Assembly: GCF_954871325.1 (NCBI RefSeq)
Contig: NC_088777.1
Location: forward strand, 16,841,366-16,905,365
Source of the DNA: Gordionus sp. m RMFG-2023
Lineage: Eukaryota > Nematomorpha > Gordioida > Chordodea > Parachordodidae
Direction of reading: 5' to 3'
DNA length: 64,000 nucleotides
Both the position numbers and the translations under genes were made by a program. Positions 48,301 through 59,744 of this stretch are shown here, piece by piece. Each line of letters opens with the position of its first letter. The first letter of the stretch is position 1. Under the pieces are notes generated by a model. That model made no database searches, was not told where the DNA came from, and was given only the letters and a program-made list of their open reading frames with translations.

Positions 48301-51300
48301 CTGCTAAAATAAAATTAGTCAAAATTCTGCATCGATGCTTAGTATTAATTATTATTTATTTATTTTAGTAAAATAATTTATTTTATTTATATTTAATGTA
48401 AATATTTTATTATTATCAACAAATAAACATATGAATTAATATTTTTTATTTATATCATTATATTTTGAAATGAAAATAAATTTATTTATTTGATGTTATT
48501 TTAATAAAAAAAATAATATGCTGCTATATTGTAAAAATGTAATATTCTTTTTAATATAATTTATTAGTGATTTTCACAATCTTCTTTATAAATACATATT
48601 GAGGAATTATATTGTAAATTTTATTAGATAAATAAACAATCTTTTAGGTGAAATCTTTTATAATTTTATCATTTTTTTAAAATTATCTATTTTTTATTAA
48701 ATGAGGTGGATTTTATGAAACTTTTTTGATGATTTTATATGATCTTTTTAAGGATAATATTTTAATGTGACAATTGTCATAATCGTTATTTTTAAAGTTT
48801 TTTGAATTTTTTTGACGACAATATGTTAAAATAAATATTAATAACATGTTTAAATAAAAATTTAGTGAAGATTACCATAGAAAATTGAAAATTGACATAA
48901 TCGTTATTTTATAAGTTTTTTGAAGAAAATATGTTAAAATAAGTATTAATAAGATGTTTAAATAAAAATTAAGAGAAGATGTACCATAGAAAAGTGACAA
49001 TTGTCATAATCGTTATTTTATAAGTTTTTTGAATTTTTGTTAAAATAAGTATTGATAACATGTTTAAATAAAATTTAGTGAAGATGTACCATAGAAAATT
49101 TATATTGTCATAATCGTTATTTTTAAAGTTTTTTGAATTTTTTTGACGAAAATATGTTAAAATAAGCATTAATAAGATGTTTAAATATAAATTTAGTGAA
49201 GACAATGAAAAGTGACAATTGTCATAATCGTTATTTTTAAAATTTTTTGAATTTTTTTGACGAAAATATGTTAAAATAAGTATTAATAACATGTGTAAAT
49301 ATAAATTTAGTGAAGATGTACCATAGAAAAGTGACAAGAATTTTTTTGACGAAAATATGTTAAAATAAGTATTAATAACATGTGTAAATATAAATTTAGT
49401 GAAGATGTACCAATGAAAAGTGACATTTGTCATAATCGTTATTTTTAAAGTTTTTTGAAGAAAATATGTTAAAATAAGTATTAAAAACATGTTTAAATAA
49501 AAATTTAGTGAAGATGTACCATAGAAAAGTGACAATTGTCATAATCGTTATTTTATAAGTTTTTTGAATTTTTTTGAAGAAAATATGTTAAAATAAGTAT
49601 TAATAACATGTTTAAATAAAAATTTAGTGAAGATGTACCATAGAAAAGTGACAATTGTCATAATCGTTATTTTATAAGTTTTTAGAATTTTTTGAAGAAA
49701 ATATGTTAAAATAAGAATTGATAACATGTTTAAATAAAATTAAGTGAAGATGTACCATAGAAAATTGACATTGTCATAATGGTTATTTTTAAAGTTTTTT
49801 GAATTTTCTTGACGAAAATATGTTAAAATAAGTATTAATAACATGTGTAAATATAAATTTAGTGAAGACAATGAAAAGTGACAATTGTCATAATCGTTAT
49901 TTTTAAAGATTTTTGAATTTTTTTGAAGAAAATATGTTAAAATAAGTATTAATAACATGTCTAAATATAAATTTAGTGAAGATGTACCAATGAAAAGTGA
50001 CAATTGTCATAATCGTTATTCTTAAAGTTTTTTGAATTTTTTTGACGAAAATATTTTAAAATAAGTATTAATAACATGCTTAAATAAAAATTTAGTGAAG
50101 ATGTACTCTAGATAAGCGACAATTGTCATAATCCTTATTTTTAAAGTTTTTTTAATTTTTTTGACGAAAATATGTTAAAATAAGTAATAATAACATGTTT
50201 AAATAAAAATTTAGTGAAGATGTACCATAGAAAAGTGACAATTGTCATAATCGTTATTTTTAAAATTTCTTTGATGTAAATGGGTAAAAATATAGATTGT
50301 AAAATTAAAATTGCCTGAGTATGTGCCATAGAAAAAACATATGGTAATAATAGATTCTTCCCCAAAAACAGGAGCAAATTGGCATTTTATTACATCCGTT
50401 AATCGGGTCAGAAATTAATATGCAAAATTTATATCATAATATCTAATCCTAAGTTAGAAATTATTATTTTTTTACCAATTTTCACCAGACAATCTTGTTT
50501 AAAATTTGGGTAAACTTTTTTTTCTATTTTAAAATCAATATCGATGCAAGTTAACTATTTTCGTCAAAAAAAATCAAAAAACTTTAAAAATAACGATTAT
50601 GACAATTGTCGCTTATCTAGAGTACATCTTCACTAAATTTTTATTTAAACATGTTATTAATACTTATTTTAATAAATTTTCGTCAAAAAAATTCAAAAAA
50701 CTTTAAAATTAACGATTATGACAATTGTCACTTTTCATTGGTACATCTTCACTAAATTTATATTTACACATGTTATTAATACTTATTTTAACATACTTTC
50801 TTCAAAAAAATTCAAAAAACTTATAAAATAACGATTATGACAATTGTCACATTAAAATATTATCCTTAAAAAGATCATATAAAATAACATCAAAAAAGTT
50901 TCATAAAATCCACCTCATTTAATAATAAATAGATAATCCTAAAAGATTGTTTATTTATCTAATAAAATTTACAATATAATTCCTCAATAAAAGATGTATT
51001 TACAAAGTAGATTGTGAAAATCACTTATAAATTATATTAAAAAGAATATTACATTTTTACAATATAGCAGCATATTACTTTTTTTATTAAAAAAACATCA
51101 AATAAATAAATTTATTTTCATTTCAAAATATAATAATATAAATAAAAAATATTAAATCATATCATGTTTATTTGTTGATAATAATTAATATTTACATTAA
51201 ATATAAATAAAATAAATTATTTTACTAAAATAAATAAATAATAATTAATGCTAAAGCATCGATGCAGTTTTGACTAATTAATTTTAGCCGATTTTTAGGC

Positions 51301-54157
51301 TTAGCCAATTTTTAGGTTTAACCGATTTTTAGGCTTAGCCTAATTAGGTTTAGCCGATTTTTAAGCTTAGCCTAATTAGGCAGCCGATTTTTCCACCTAA
51401 AATCTCGGCTAAGCCGTTTTTTAGTCGGCTAAAATTAGCCGATTACGCAACACTACTTATATACATATATTTTCTTAAATATTAATAAATTTAGAAAAAT
51501 TTTAAAACACTATTTTATTAGACTGGATTGGAAAAAATTTAGTAATATCAGCTGATAAACGATATTTTAAAAAAAATTAAAAATGTTGTCTCTGATTATA
51601 TTTCTAAACTAATATATATATACTATACATTGAAAGATATTACTTGAATAATGTGGATATATTGAATAATATTACAATTATTACCTGTGCTAATATTATT
51701 GGCATCAATTATATCATAGGTGTAGCTAGCATTTTGCTTGGGAGTCAATATTAGGTAGGGTTTTCCTCCATACACTTTGCTAGAGGCCCATTTATACGCT
51801 TTTGGAAGGGTTACATTTTTAAAAATAATTTTCCCACTTTTTTTATTAAAATGCCTTTTGGAAATTTTAAATTATAGCCATTATTTAAATGAACTTTTAC
51901 TTCTTTTCTTTTAATTTGTAGCGTATAGTTACATAATATATACATCTTAGGATAAAGGGAGTGTATGGGCAAATTATTTTATTGGCTTAAAATGATATTT
52001 ATTCAAATTTCTAAATGGGCTAGGATGCCCCCACCCCTTGACTGCATATGGATCACACCTACAAAAATATGAATATTCATATTTGTACTAGCTTATATTT
52101 ATATTTATACAAATTAAATAATTCCTTATTCTTTAAAATATGGAATTACTATGGTATCGAATATTCAACGATTTATAAAAATGAAAATATGGATTAATAG
52201 AATTTAAAAACTAAAAATTTCCACAAGGAATATATTAAATACTTATGAATAATTTTGAATATTTATGAATAATGAAACATTATCCATAGATTTTTGAATC
52301 AAATAATTATGCTTTATGTTTAAGAAAAAAATTATTTTTATGATAAGGGTACCAAAAAAGTATTACCAATTGACTGCGATTAGAGACATGCAAATCCCGG
52401 GCCGTAAAAAATTTTGCACAAATTATCTGACTCGAAAAGTCAAGTCCAACTCAGCCCGTTTAATTTTACGAAAGGTGTACCCATAACAGATTTTTTATGA
52501 ATTTTGGCCATCATTTTGAATTTCTAGGGTAGTGCCGATCCACAATTTTTTACCGAACCGGTATTACTATTTTGAACTAATGTCATAAAAATATCAATAT
52601 TTTCTATTTTAAATAAATCCAACTAAGTTTCACGAATGGGTAACTGTATTTTGTTTTTTTTATTCTCCATAATCTCATTTAAAATATTTGCGATGTTAAT
52701 GGGAAAATATAGTATTGTTAAACAGATCCATTTCCGATTTTTAAAAATGGCTAGATCAAGATTTTAGCCACAATATTATTATTTAAGCTTATAAATTTTG
52801 CCAATAGAAGCCCAAACCTTTCTGCCATCTGTGGGCCAAATCAATAAACTTGAGTAATTTAATTTTTTCGAAAATCTTGATTGAACTGTTTTTTAAATTG
52901 TCTAAATCAACAACATTAGCTGAATGTGATTCGTTAGATATTTTAAAATCCTTTTCTTGCCTCAAATAATATATCAAAAAATAGGTATAATTTTTTTAAA
53001 CATTACATCAAATAAATTGTATTTTAGTTCCCTTCATTAATTATTATTATAAATTATTTATAATATAAAAAAATGTATATTACAATCATAAAATAACATT
53101 AAAAAAATATCAGATCGGTTTTTTATAAAATATCGGCCCTATCTGATATTTTTTGAAAATGCTAAATATCGGTGTCTATCCGATATTTAATATCGGCACA
53201 GTCCTATAACTTCTATATTTAATTTTTTGCAATGTTAATTATGGTTCTTATATCTCGCCTTATGACGATAGATTTTTCCTTACACAATTTACATTATTAA
53301 TCAATTGTGTTTGATATCTATATTGTGTATGTGTAGTGTATATTTGTAATTAGATCGTATCATAAATAACTTGTTTAATTTTGTGATTTACTATATTATC
53401 TATAGATTTAATATCTATATTGTGTATGTGTAGTGTATATTTGTAATTAGATCGTATCATAAATAACTTGTTTAATTTTGTGATTTACTATATTATCTAT
53501 AGATTTAATATTTTAGTTAGACAAATAAAATCAAACAAATAAACATTGTAATTTATTTTCAAATAGTTTTAATCAAAATATTAAGCTTGAAATACAAAAA
53601 AATTTAATATCCGATATGATCTATTAAAATTTTACAAAAAAAAAGAGATTTCCAAAACTCTGATTTTTCATATATAAATTGTGTGACCACAAAATTTTAT
53701 ATATACTAATTACCCGGCCTGACACATTATAATTTTTTTTAATTTTTGGCCCAGCCTGCAGATCAGGCTTTTGGACGACTAACTTTTGCAGATCTCTAAC
53801 TACGATACACAAACATTTTTAAATACTGTTTGATACAAAGTAAACTTGTGACTTGTTTCGAGGAATTTGAATATAGGGTTGTACATTTTATTTCATTTTC
53901 ATATTTGTTATTCAAGCATTATATACTTTTTTAAAGTAAGTATTGGAGTATTGGTGCATATCTTAATTATTTTATTATATTAAACAATAACATTAGGCAA
54001 AAGCAACTTAACTAATCAAAAAAGGGGTACATATTATGGTGAAATTCAGGAATGGCCTCAAACAAAAAAATGTGTATTAGGATCATACTTGCTATATAAG
54101 GCATTTCAAATTTATATATGTGAAGGGGAAACTCAAATGAAACCTCAAGACCTATAA
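39324..54157 (+). CDS. ANKLE1: ANKLE1-like LEM-domain GIY-YIG endonuclease, four exons
   Basis: Homologue of ANKLE1/LEM-3, a DNA-cleaving enzyme that in other animals cuts branched DNA and late-mitotic chromatin bridges. Exons: 39324-39495, 39537-39949, 39991-40126, 53997-54157; GT-AG and in phase; 293 aa from this ATG. LEM domain at residues about 4-45 (ELSDELLRLELEK, then KPGPITDSTRYLYQKKL). GIY-YIG domain at about 124-255: FNYILLDP, IFYIGKGSQIRPY (YIG at 166-168, Arg174), TREASMIDAIG (Glu233), NLTNQKRG (Asn247). The C-terminus ends in the family's EGE...PQD (283-292). Introns 1 and 2 are 41 bp each; intron 3 is 13,870 bp of transposons. Human ANKLE1 (615 aa) has N-terminal ankyrin repeats, not seen here. 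A good acceptor at 39297-39298 allows an upstream exon instead of this start. Confidence 0.95.
40594..40855. mobile_element. GGCC-type MITE in ANKLE1 intron 3
   Basis: It starts CAGAGACCTGCAGAAATACC and ends, inverted, CAGACATAGGCGCACAAG. The interior carries CAGCCCAGCC and CAGGCCCAGC. Similar to the 10972 copy (ATACCATTTGCAC versus GTATCATTTGCAC). TSD not convincing. Confidence 0.55.
40978..41335 (-). mobile_element. Probable LINE copy reduced to its 3' tail
   Basis: Similar in order and content to 27990-28319, the stretch that follows the LINE coding end. The match ends where LINE coding sequence would begin, as expected for an extremely 5'-truncated insertion. Confidence 0.5.
41556..44594 (+). 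mobile_element. hAT element, left copy of the palindrome
   Basis: A terminus CAGGGCCGTAGCCACGAGG starts at 41556, with long G and C tracts just inside (41574-41587, 41653-41666). This resembles termini of ZMYM1/TTF-type hATs. The transposase (41966-44584) follows. The element's right end was not found: the sequence switches to an inverted copy of itself at 44595, so the right terminus is lost. The duplicated arm starts about 175 bp inside the left end, at about 41730. Confidence 0.8.
41966..44584 (+). pseudogene. hAT transposase (TTF zinc-finger/ZMYM1 type), left copy, broken
   Basis: A spliced transposase. The first exon begins MKKQSVINSYFKLKLNK (QSVINSYF fits the PCNA-interacting PIP-box pattern). 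Small serine-rich exons follow near 42280-42490, then CPSFAHPDG near 42680. The TTF zinc-finger block (42784-43060) has RDWLEYSVEADAAFCFPCRK. The core (43353-44445) has FCLKADETKDASG, AYDGANVMSGRNGGVQ and PFIHCYNHKLHLVVQ. A tail reads LSDENGPIKIPLKL before the stop at 44582-44584. Breaks: a frameshift near 43056, stops near 43340 and 43681, a stop at about 42320, and a frameshift near 44205. The C-terminal dimerisation domain is absent. Catalytic acidic residues are probably the D in KADE and in YDGA (family knowledge). Confidence 0.88.
44595..47114 (-). pseudogene. hAT transposase, right (inverted) copy, truncated
   Basis: The minus-strand copy of the same transposase, from ATG at 47112-47114 to the palindrome centre. 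It has the same TTF block (46004-46279), core (44854-45700) and shared frameshifts as the left arm, so those preceded the duplication. The stop near 42320 of the left copy is CAG here (around 46767). The last exon tail is missing because it lies only in the central spacer. Confidence 0.88.
47459..47800 (+). pseudogene. BED zinc-finger remnant of another hAT transposase
   Basis: The frame reads VSELWK, a stop, FDKDKEDFAKLVICG, ISRGG, SFNTTNIRKHLKRFH, then coiled charged sequence (QKEREILEKT), then PTISVILNK. This is the zf-BED layout (W, C-x2-C, H-x4-H) but the first cysteine is leucine. Two stops interrupt it and the catalytic core does not follow. No ends were assigned. Confidence 0.7.
48030..48130. 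mobile_element. Fragment of an ATCGGATCGG-rich element, right terminus
   Basis: It contains repeated ATCGGATC words and ends GTGGATCGGCGTCCTA. Inverted, this reads TAGGACGCCGATCCAC, like the inner element at 52531-53206 (TAGGACTGTGCCGATAT). The left part is not recognised. Confidence 0.4.
48207..51455. mobile_element. Foldback hAT element with tandem arrays in both arms
   Basis: A perfect 8-bp TSD CTTATATA lies at 48199-48206 and 51456-51463. The ends are TAGTGTTGCGTAATCGGCTA and its inverted match. Subterminal regions are packed with CGGCTAAGCC-type words (48230-48300 and 51285-51430). Inverted homology covers roughly 570-600 bp per side and then passes into tandem arrays in opposite orientation: about 13 units on the left, 3 on the right. 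A unique centre lies at about 50270-50540. No transposase frame; long frames on the minus strand come from the repeats. Confidence 0.93.
48770..50265. repeat. Tandem array, about 13 units of roughly 112-118 bp
   Basis: Each unit has a TGACAATTGTCA-like palindrome followed by TAATCGTTATTTTTAAAG, TTTTTTTGACGAAAATATG, TTAAAATAAGTATTAATAAC and TTTAGTGAAGATGTACC. Units differ by small deletions, and one (near 49338) lacks the palindrome. Three inverted units lie at about 50560-50860. Confidence 0.95.
52786..52977 (-). pseudogene. Short coding-like frame inside the inner element
   Basis: 62 residues, with QEKDFKISNESHSANVVDLD and HRWQKGLGFYWQNL. The composition looks protein-like and the frame sits between element ends, so it is probably a transposon remnant. 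I do not recognise the family. Confidence 0.25.
53314..53507. repeat. 97-bp tandem duplication, two copies
   Basis: ATATCTATATTGTGTATGTG starts both copies, at 53314 and 53411; the copies look identical, so the duplication is recent. Confidence 0.95.
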
Positions 54158-57100
54158 AATTTTAGTTATTTATACAATAATATACATATTTTTAATATTT
54201 AATGCAATTTTATAATCATATTTGTATATCTTTGAGATCTATTTATATAAATTTTGACCCAAATCAAACTTTAAGATTAATATATATTTTTTAATATGAT
54301 ATACAAAAACTAAATACAGCTTTCTACATTACATATAAAAATATCTACAGACAATTTTAGATAATAGGAATGATAATATTTTTTTTTATAATATATAATT
54401 TTTTAATCTCATAATTACTATTTTTTATCCTGTATTGTCAAAGTATTAATAAATTTAACTATGACTTTTTTAAAATTAATATTTATTTTTTGTAAACGAT
54501 GATTCAAAATTTATTTTAAATGAATTTAATGAATTTTTATAGTGTGATCAATTTCATAATAAAATTTGGAATGTGATTTTTAATTATTCGGAAAAAGTTT
54601 TTTGTGATTATAAATATCACAGTAGTTAGGGATCAAACTAAGGGTAATTTTTTTTGGTTAATAAAAAGTAGCTCCATTTCTGGGGAAAATAGCGAAATTG
54701 AAAAACTAAAGCAAAAAAATTATTTTCTTGTCAATTTTCAAATTAGAGTTTATTCTTAAAAAATAATTTTTCCCACTCCATTTTTATAAACAAAGGTTTG
54801 ATTTTTCCAAATACACATTTACCCCCCCCCCCATGTCTCGGGAGGCCATTTTTATCAGACACCTGCAGCCTAGCTTGGGTACACGGTTCGGACAGTATTT
54901 TAATATTTTTAGAATTTTTTTATCTAAAAATTATTTTCTTGGATAGTTTGGCTCCTATTTTATTTTGATATATTTTGTTCTGCCCGTTTAGCCATAAAAA
55001 TATTTCAAATTCACCCACTCATTGTTTAAATTTTTTTTTTAGCCCGCTCAATATTCAAAATATTTCAGCCTGGCCGCTCATGCACCCCTGTAGAATGAGC
55101 GGTCTTAATACCCGCCCATTGCAGACTTCTAATAGGGATCTATCCTCCAGCTTTTCATGTTACAGTGAACATCAGGTAATCAGTACAAAAGAATACTCTA
55201 AATGATAATTATACGGAGGTACTCCCCATATTTTTATTTTTCCCTAACTCCTTAAGATGAGTACCATCTTATAGTGATCAACTTTTTAAGAATGAATATC
55301 TTGTCACATTAACCTCGATATCGCTTAAGCGATACGTAATTCATTGTTAGACGATACCATTAGTTGTATAATTTAACATTGTTAGAACGAATGTTCAACT
55401 ATTGGATGAATTATGTTTAAAATTAAACAAGTTTCTAAAGTAAGGAGTATGATTAAAGGTTAGAGGAATATGGGTCAGAATTTTTAAGAATAGGTAGATA
55501 TGGGCTAAGGTTTAGATTAGGTTTTAATAAAATTTAATCCTTTTTATTAATAACTTGACAGGCCATGTGATTATAAATGGACAAATAGATATAAATAAAT
55601 CAGCTGTTGTAACGCCAATTTTTTTGAACTGGACCTTAATCATAATTTAGGCTTTGCTTGAGCCATATCGCTAAAGAAGACTTAACTCTAAAATACGCCA
55701 TTCATTTTCCATGAAATTCTATGGGTGCTGTTACTGAACGTTAATAAAAGGCGTTTTATAATCAGAATTGTTTGATAATCTAATTATTTTTATCTTTTTT
55801 TATGAGGATAAAATATCTGGTAGGACGAAATTTGCTAAAATTTATATAAAATATTGACAAGGAATTATAAAATTTAATATCTAATTTGCTGCCTACAACA
55901 AGAAAGTTTGTATGTCAAAATAGATGTTAAAATATAAAGAAAGGAAAAAGCGAAGTTAATGCAAGAATTCACGAAAATTAATGTTAAATGTGAATATTAA
56001 ATTCTTGAAATAAAAATAATAGTAAAAAAGTTTTTTTTTTCTGTCAAGAAAGTGAAAAAAATATTTAAAATAAAGTGCCTTAAATACAGATATAAATATC
56101 TTTATGAATGCCAAAAAGATACAAAAGGATCTTATATCTAAAATACAGTAATGGGCTACCGCATAACTGATAACAAATATTAAATTTCGGCCTGACGATT
56201 TATTTTTCAAAATTTTGGACCAAGCAACTACTCTTTATAGTGTTCTAGAGCTGTATACTGTGGCATAACGGCATTGTATGGATTTTGAAACTGTTATTAC
56301 AGAAAACTTCTATATCATGATCTTTTTTTCAGAAGTCTTCTATTTTATGCTAAGTTATGTTTTTACTAAATTTCATAAATTTTTATTGAATGTTTTTTAG
56401 ATGAACATTTTCTCGAGGCAATTTTTTCATAAATTTTTACATGTTTTAATATTTTCTTCAGCTCATTTTTAAGCAATTTATAATTTTAACTTATTTTTTC
56501 CTCCCTTTTGTCTATTTTTTTAAATGGCATTTTGTTTTTTTTATTCTTCTACCCTTGTATCTGTTCAGCCATGAGATTTCCCAAAAAAGATTCACTTTTA
56601 CCTATAATTACAATTATTCTGCCAACACGTTAAATAGTCTCCCCCAAGAAAATTTGTTTTTTTAAAAGGCGATTTGTCTAGGGCCGGCTCCTAAAATAAT
56701 CAAATTCTTAAACTCCGGGCCAATTCTAAAAATAAAAAATCAGAACCAGGCTAAAAAATAGAATTTAAAATTGGAGCTTGGAAAAGAGATTTGACTTCTG
56801 CTTTTCTCTTAAAAATATAATAGGTCTCAGTTTAAAAAATTATCAAATGATAAAAAAATATATTATAAAATAAACAATGTAATTATAATGGAAAAAAATA
56901 TTTACAAAATTCATTTAACAAAAATATTTTTTTGTTGTCAAATAATTTTTTTTTTAACTAAATGGAATTTCTTTTCTAAATGAACTCTTATGATTGCCTT
57001 TTTAGAAAGAATGATGGGTGACAAGGGCAAATTTTAGGTCATACATATTACATATAATATATTTTGTTATTCTCGACTTAATCATATTTCATCTTTAATT

Positions 57101-59433
57101 TATAAATAGTTTTATTATGTATCAAAACATTATTCTAACTCCTAAGGCCCCGTATAAGCCCTATCAACTTTTAATTAATACAATACATAACACTATAAGT
57201 ATTTACAAACGTATATTTAAGGGAAGATGAATATTTATATACTTAGATGCGAAATTAAAAAATAAATATGAATTATAAATTTCTGAGACTAAAATAAACG
57301 AATAAAATTTTTAAAATAAAATATTGCATTAGACAAAATAAGTTTCATTATTCTTAATATAAAGGATGATCTCCATCAAATTCCCTTTTTTGAATATGTA
57401 AGTTTATAACAATTTATTAAATGTTATACCTTGAGTAGTGATATCGCCAAGGTGCCTTTTAAGTTTAATTTGAAACATGTTTTTAAAAATGAAACAAAAA
57501 ATTGACTTTTCAGTAGCCCTATGCATTTGGCAAAGCAATTAGATATATCAGTGACCGTTAATGATCCGTATGTTAAAGTTGTGGTTGAATGAAAATGTTA
57601 ATTAAAAAATGAAAGATATAAAATTCAAATTTTTTTAGATTTAAATCTGCTACTGAAAGCGTTGTAACTTTCGACATTATCCATAATTTTAATTGAGATA
57701 AAGTTATCCATAAAATTATAAGTACTTTGTCATTTTTAATTTTAATAATATTATTTTGTTTATCCCTATTCGTTCTATAATCGTTTTAAATTTCAAATTA
57801 CCTTATTACTTCATTTCTTAAAGAATTTTTGTGGGTACCTTGTGAGCGATACTCGAGAAAATTTGAGTCTATGCAGTTGTTACGGGAACCAAAAATATAA
57901 TTATTTTTGCGTAATACTAAAATTGGCCTGAAAATGGCTCGTTATAACCTCATAAAAATGATACCAAGATTCCGCTCTGATAAAATCATATTTTAAAGTA
58001 TTTAAGATAGATATATCACGAGCAAATTGATAATCTTTAAAAAGAATTTTCTATCATTCGTTTTTGGATGGTATAAAAACATATTTACTTTTACAGTATA
58101 AATTTATTTTAAAATATTAAATGTTCAACATTTAATATTTTAAACATTTAAAACTTTAATAAATTTCCAATATGAATATAAAATATCAAGTTAAATAAAA
58201 TAAAATTTTAAACGAAAGTTATTTTAAGAAAAGCATAATTGGGTTCTTAAAATGGAATAATAGTTTAATTGAAAAATGTTTATTTGTATGTTTCGCCTAA
58301 GGAATAGGAATTCCCTAGTTCAAACATTTGTTATTTAATTTTTTGAGCTAAAATTTTTTTTTAAACTAAAGGTGAGAACAAACGAACCGTTGGTAGAAGT
58401 TGTAATTTGTTAGAATAGTAATTTTCTGATATATTACAAAAATTGTAAATATTTTGTCCAAAATAATTAAAAATTATAGCTACTATATTAATTATATTGG
58501 TAAAAATAAGAGTTATAAAAGAAACCAGGTCTCGCTACAACCCCTGCCTTTGCTAAAAAATTATATTATTGTGCACATACGTAACCGGAGTTAGATATGT
58601 TAGCAAATGTTAATAAAATGTATGTTTTAAAAAAAAAAATTATCGAATGATTTTTGGGTGATAGTAACCAACCTCAAGCATATTTATTAAGTCATAAATT
58701 TTCTATTATATATTGAATTATAATATATAAATATCATAATTTTGTATATTTTATAAAATTAGATAATCAGTTATTCTAATTGCCATTAAAGAGATATATT
58801 CCTAAACGTAAAGCAAAAAAAATTCAGAGAACTTTTTTTATAAAATATTTAGTTTTATGACAAAAAATTTTGTTTTTATTTGAAAGATAAAATGATTATA
58901 GCTTTTTCCTAACAAGTCAATGAAATAGTGTTTTTCGTAATTTTTATTTATTTCCAAACAACACCATTGTTTAATATATGCAGTTGATTACGAAATAATT
59001 TATCAGAAGATTATATTTAATAAAAAGGAATTTGTCTCATATTTCTTAATTTTCCTGAAAAAATTTTAATCAAATTTGTTATTAAATTATTACTATAGAA
59101 AAATTTTAATCAAGACATTTAAAAAAATATTCACTTTGTCAACGAAAAAAAAACAACATTTTGATATTTTAAAAAATCTTAAAATGGTAAAAATATATTG
59201 CTTCTTGAATCATGGTGTATTTGGACTGAGAAGCAATAAAATTTTCGAGTTTTATTTAATGCATAAAATATGAAATATCGCGTTAAGTTATCTCTAAATA
59301 TTATAACTCGAAAATTTTATTTGATTCTTATTGTAATTGTAAAAAAAAAATTGAATATAACATATTTTAAAAGAAAAGGTTGGGATATCAGCTTTTTCAA
59401 CAAGAAAAGAATTTAAAATTTTTTAACGAGTCC
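54158..59433. other. Long intergenic stretch, few recognisable features
   Basis: GGCC-type MITE debris at about 54848-55140 (CAGACACCTGCAG at the left; TTAGAAGTCTGCAA inverted at the right) and near 56680-56790. A palindrome ATCGCTTAAGCGAT occurs near 55320. An exon-like segment at 57502-57590 (after CTTTTCAG, encoding HLAKQLDISVTVNDPYVKV and a stop) is too short to call. Otherwise AT-rich with no gene seen. Confidence 0.4.
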
Positions 59434-59744
59434 CTTACAATCAGGGTTGCCATGTCTCCCCCCATCAGTGGGAGTCTCCCACAATTTTTTAGTTTACCCA
59501 CATACATCTTACTCCCACAAAACTCCCACAATTAGAAATCTCCCACAAAAAGCTCCCACAATTTTTTAATTTCTCCCACAATTTTTTTTTTAACATTTTA
59601 ATGTTTTTAATATATAAATAATAATTTTGAGAGACAGTATTTGATTATTTTTATATTAAAATAAATTTTAAATAGTTATTTAAAAAATATGTCTAGTTCT
59701 TTTATTTTATTTTTCCGCTCTAAAATATATTTTTTATAAAATTA

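Larger units (their letters stand above)
52381..53798. mobile_element. GGCC-type hAT-like element with a second element inside
   Basis: The ends TAGAGACATGCAAATCCC and, inverted, TAGAGATCTGCAAAAGT are flanked by an 8-bp TSD with one mismatch, ACTGCGAT (52373-52380) and ACTACGAT (53799-53806). Subterminal CCCGGGCCG and CCCGGCC words match the 16120 MITE family. Inside lies a probable second element at about 52531-53206, with TAGGG..GTGCCGAT-type ends and ATCGG-rich subtermini. Confidence 0.75.

Noticed and set aside
48969-50377. Minus-strand open frames of up to 188 codons with repeated peptides
   Set aside because: They arise from the 112-118 bp tandem units of the foldback hAT; the repeated peptide changes frame between units and has no start context or domain.
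54975-55205. 76-codon plus-strand frame
   Set aside because: It overlaps GGCC-type MITE debris and has no recognisable domain.
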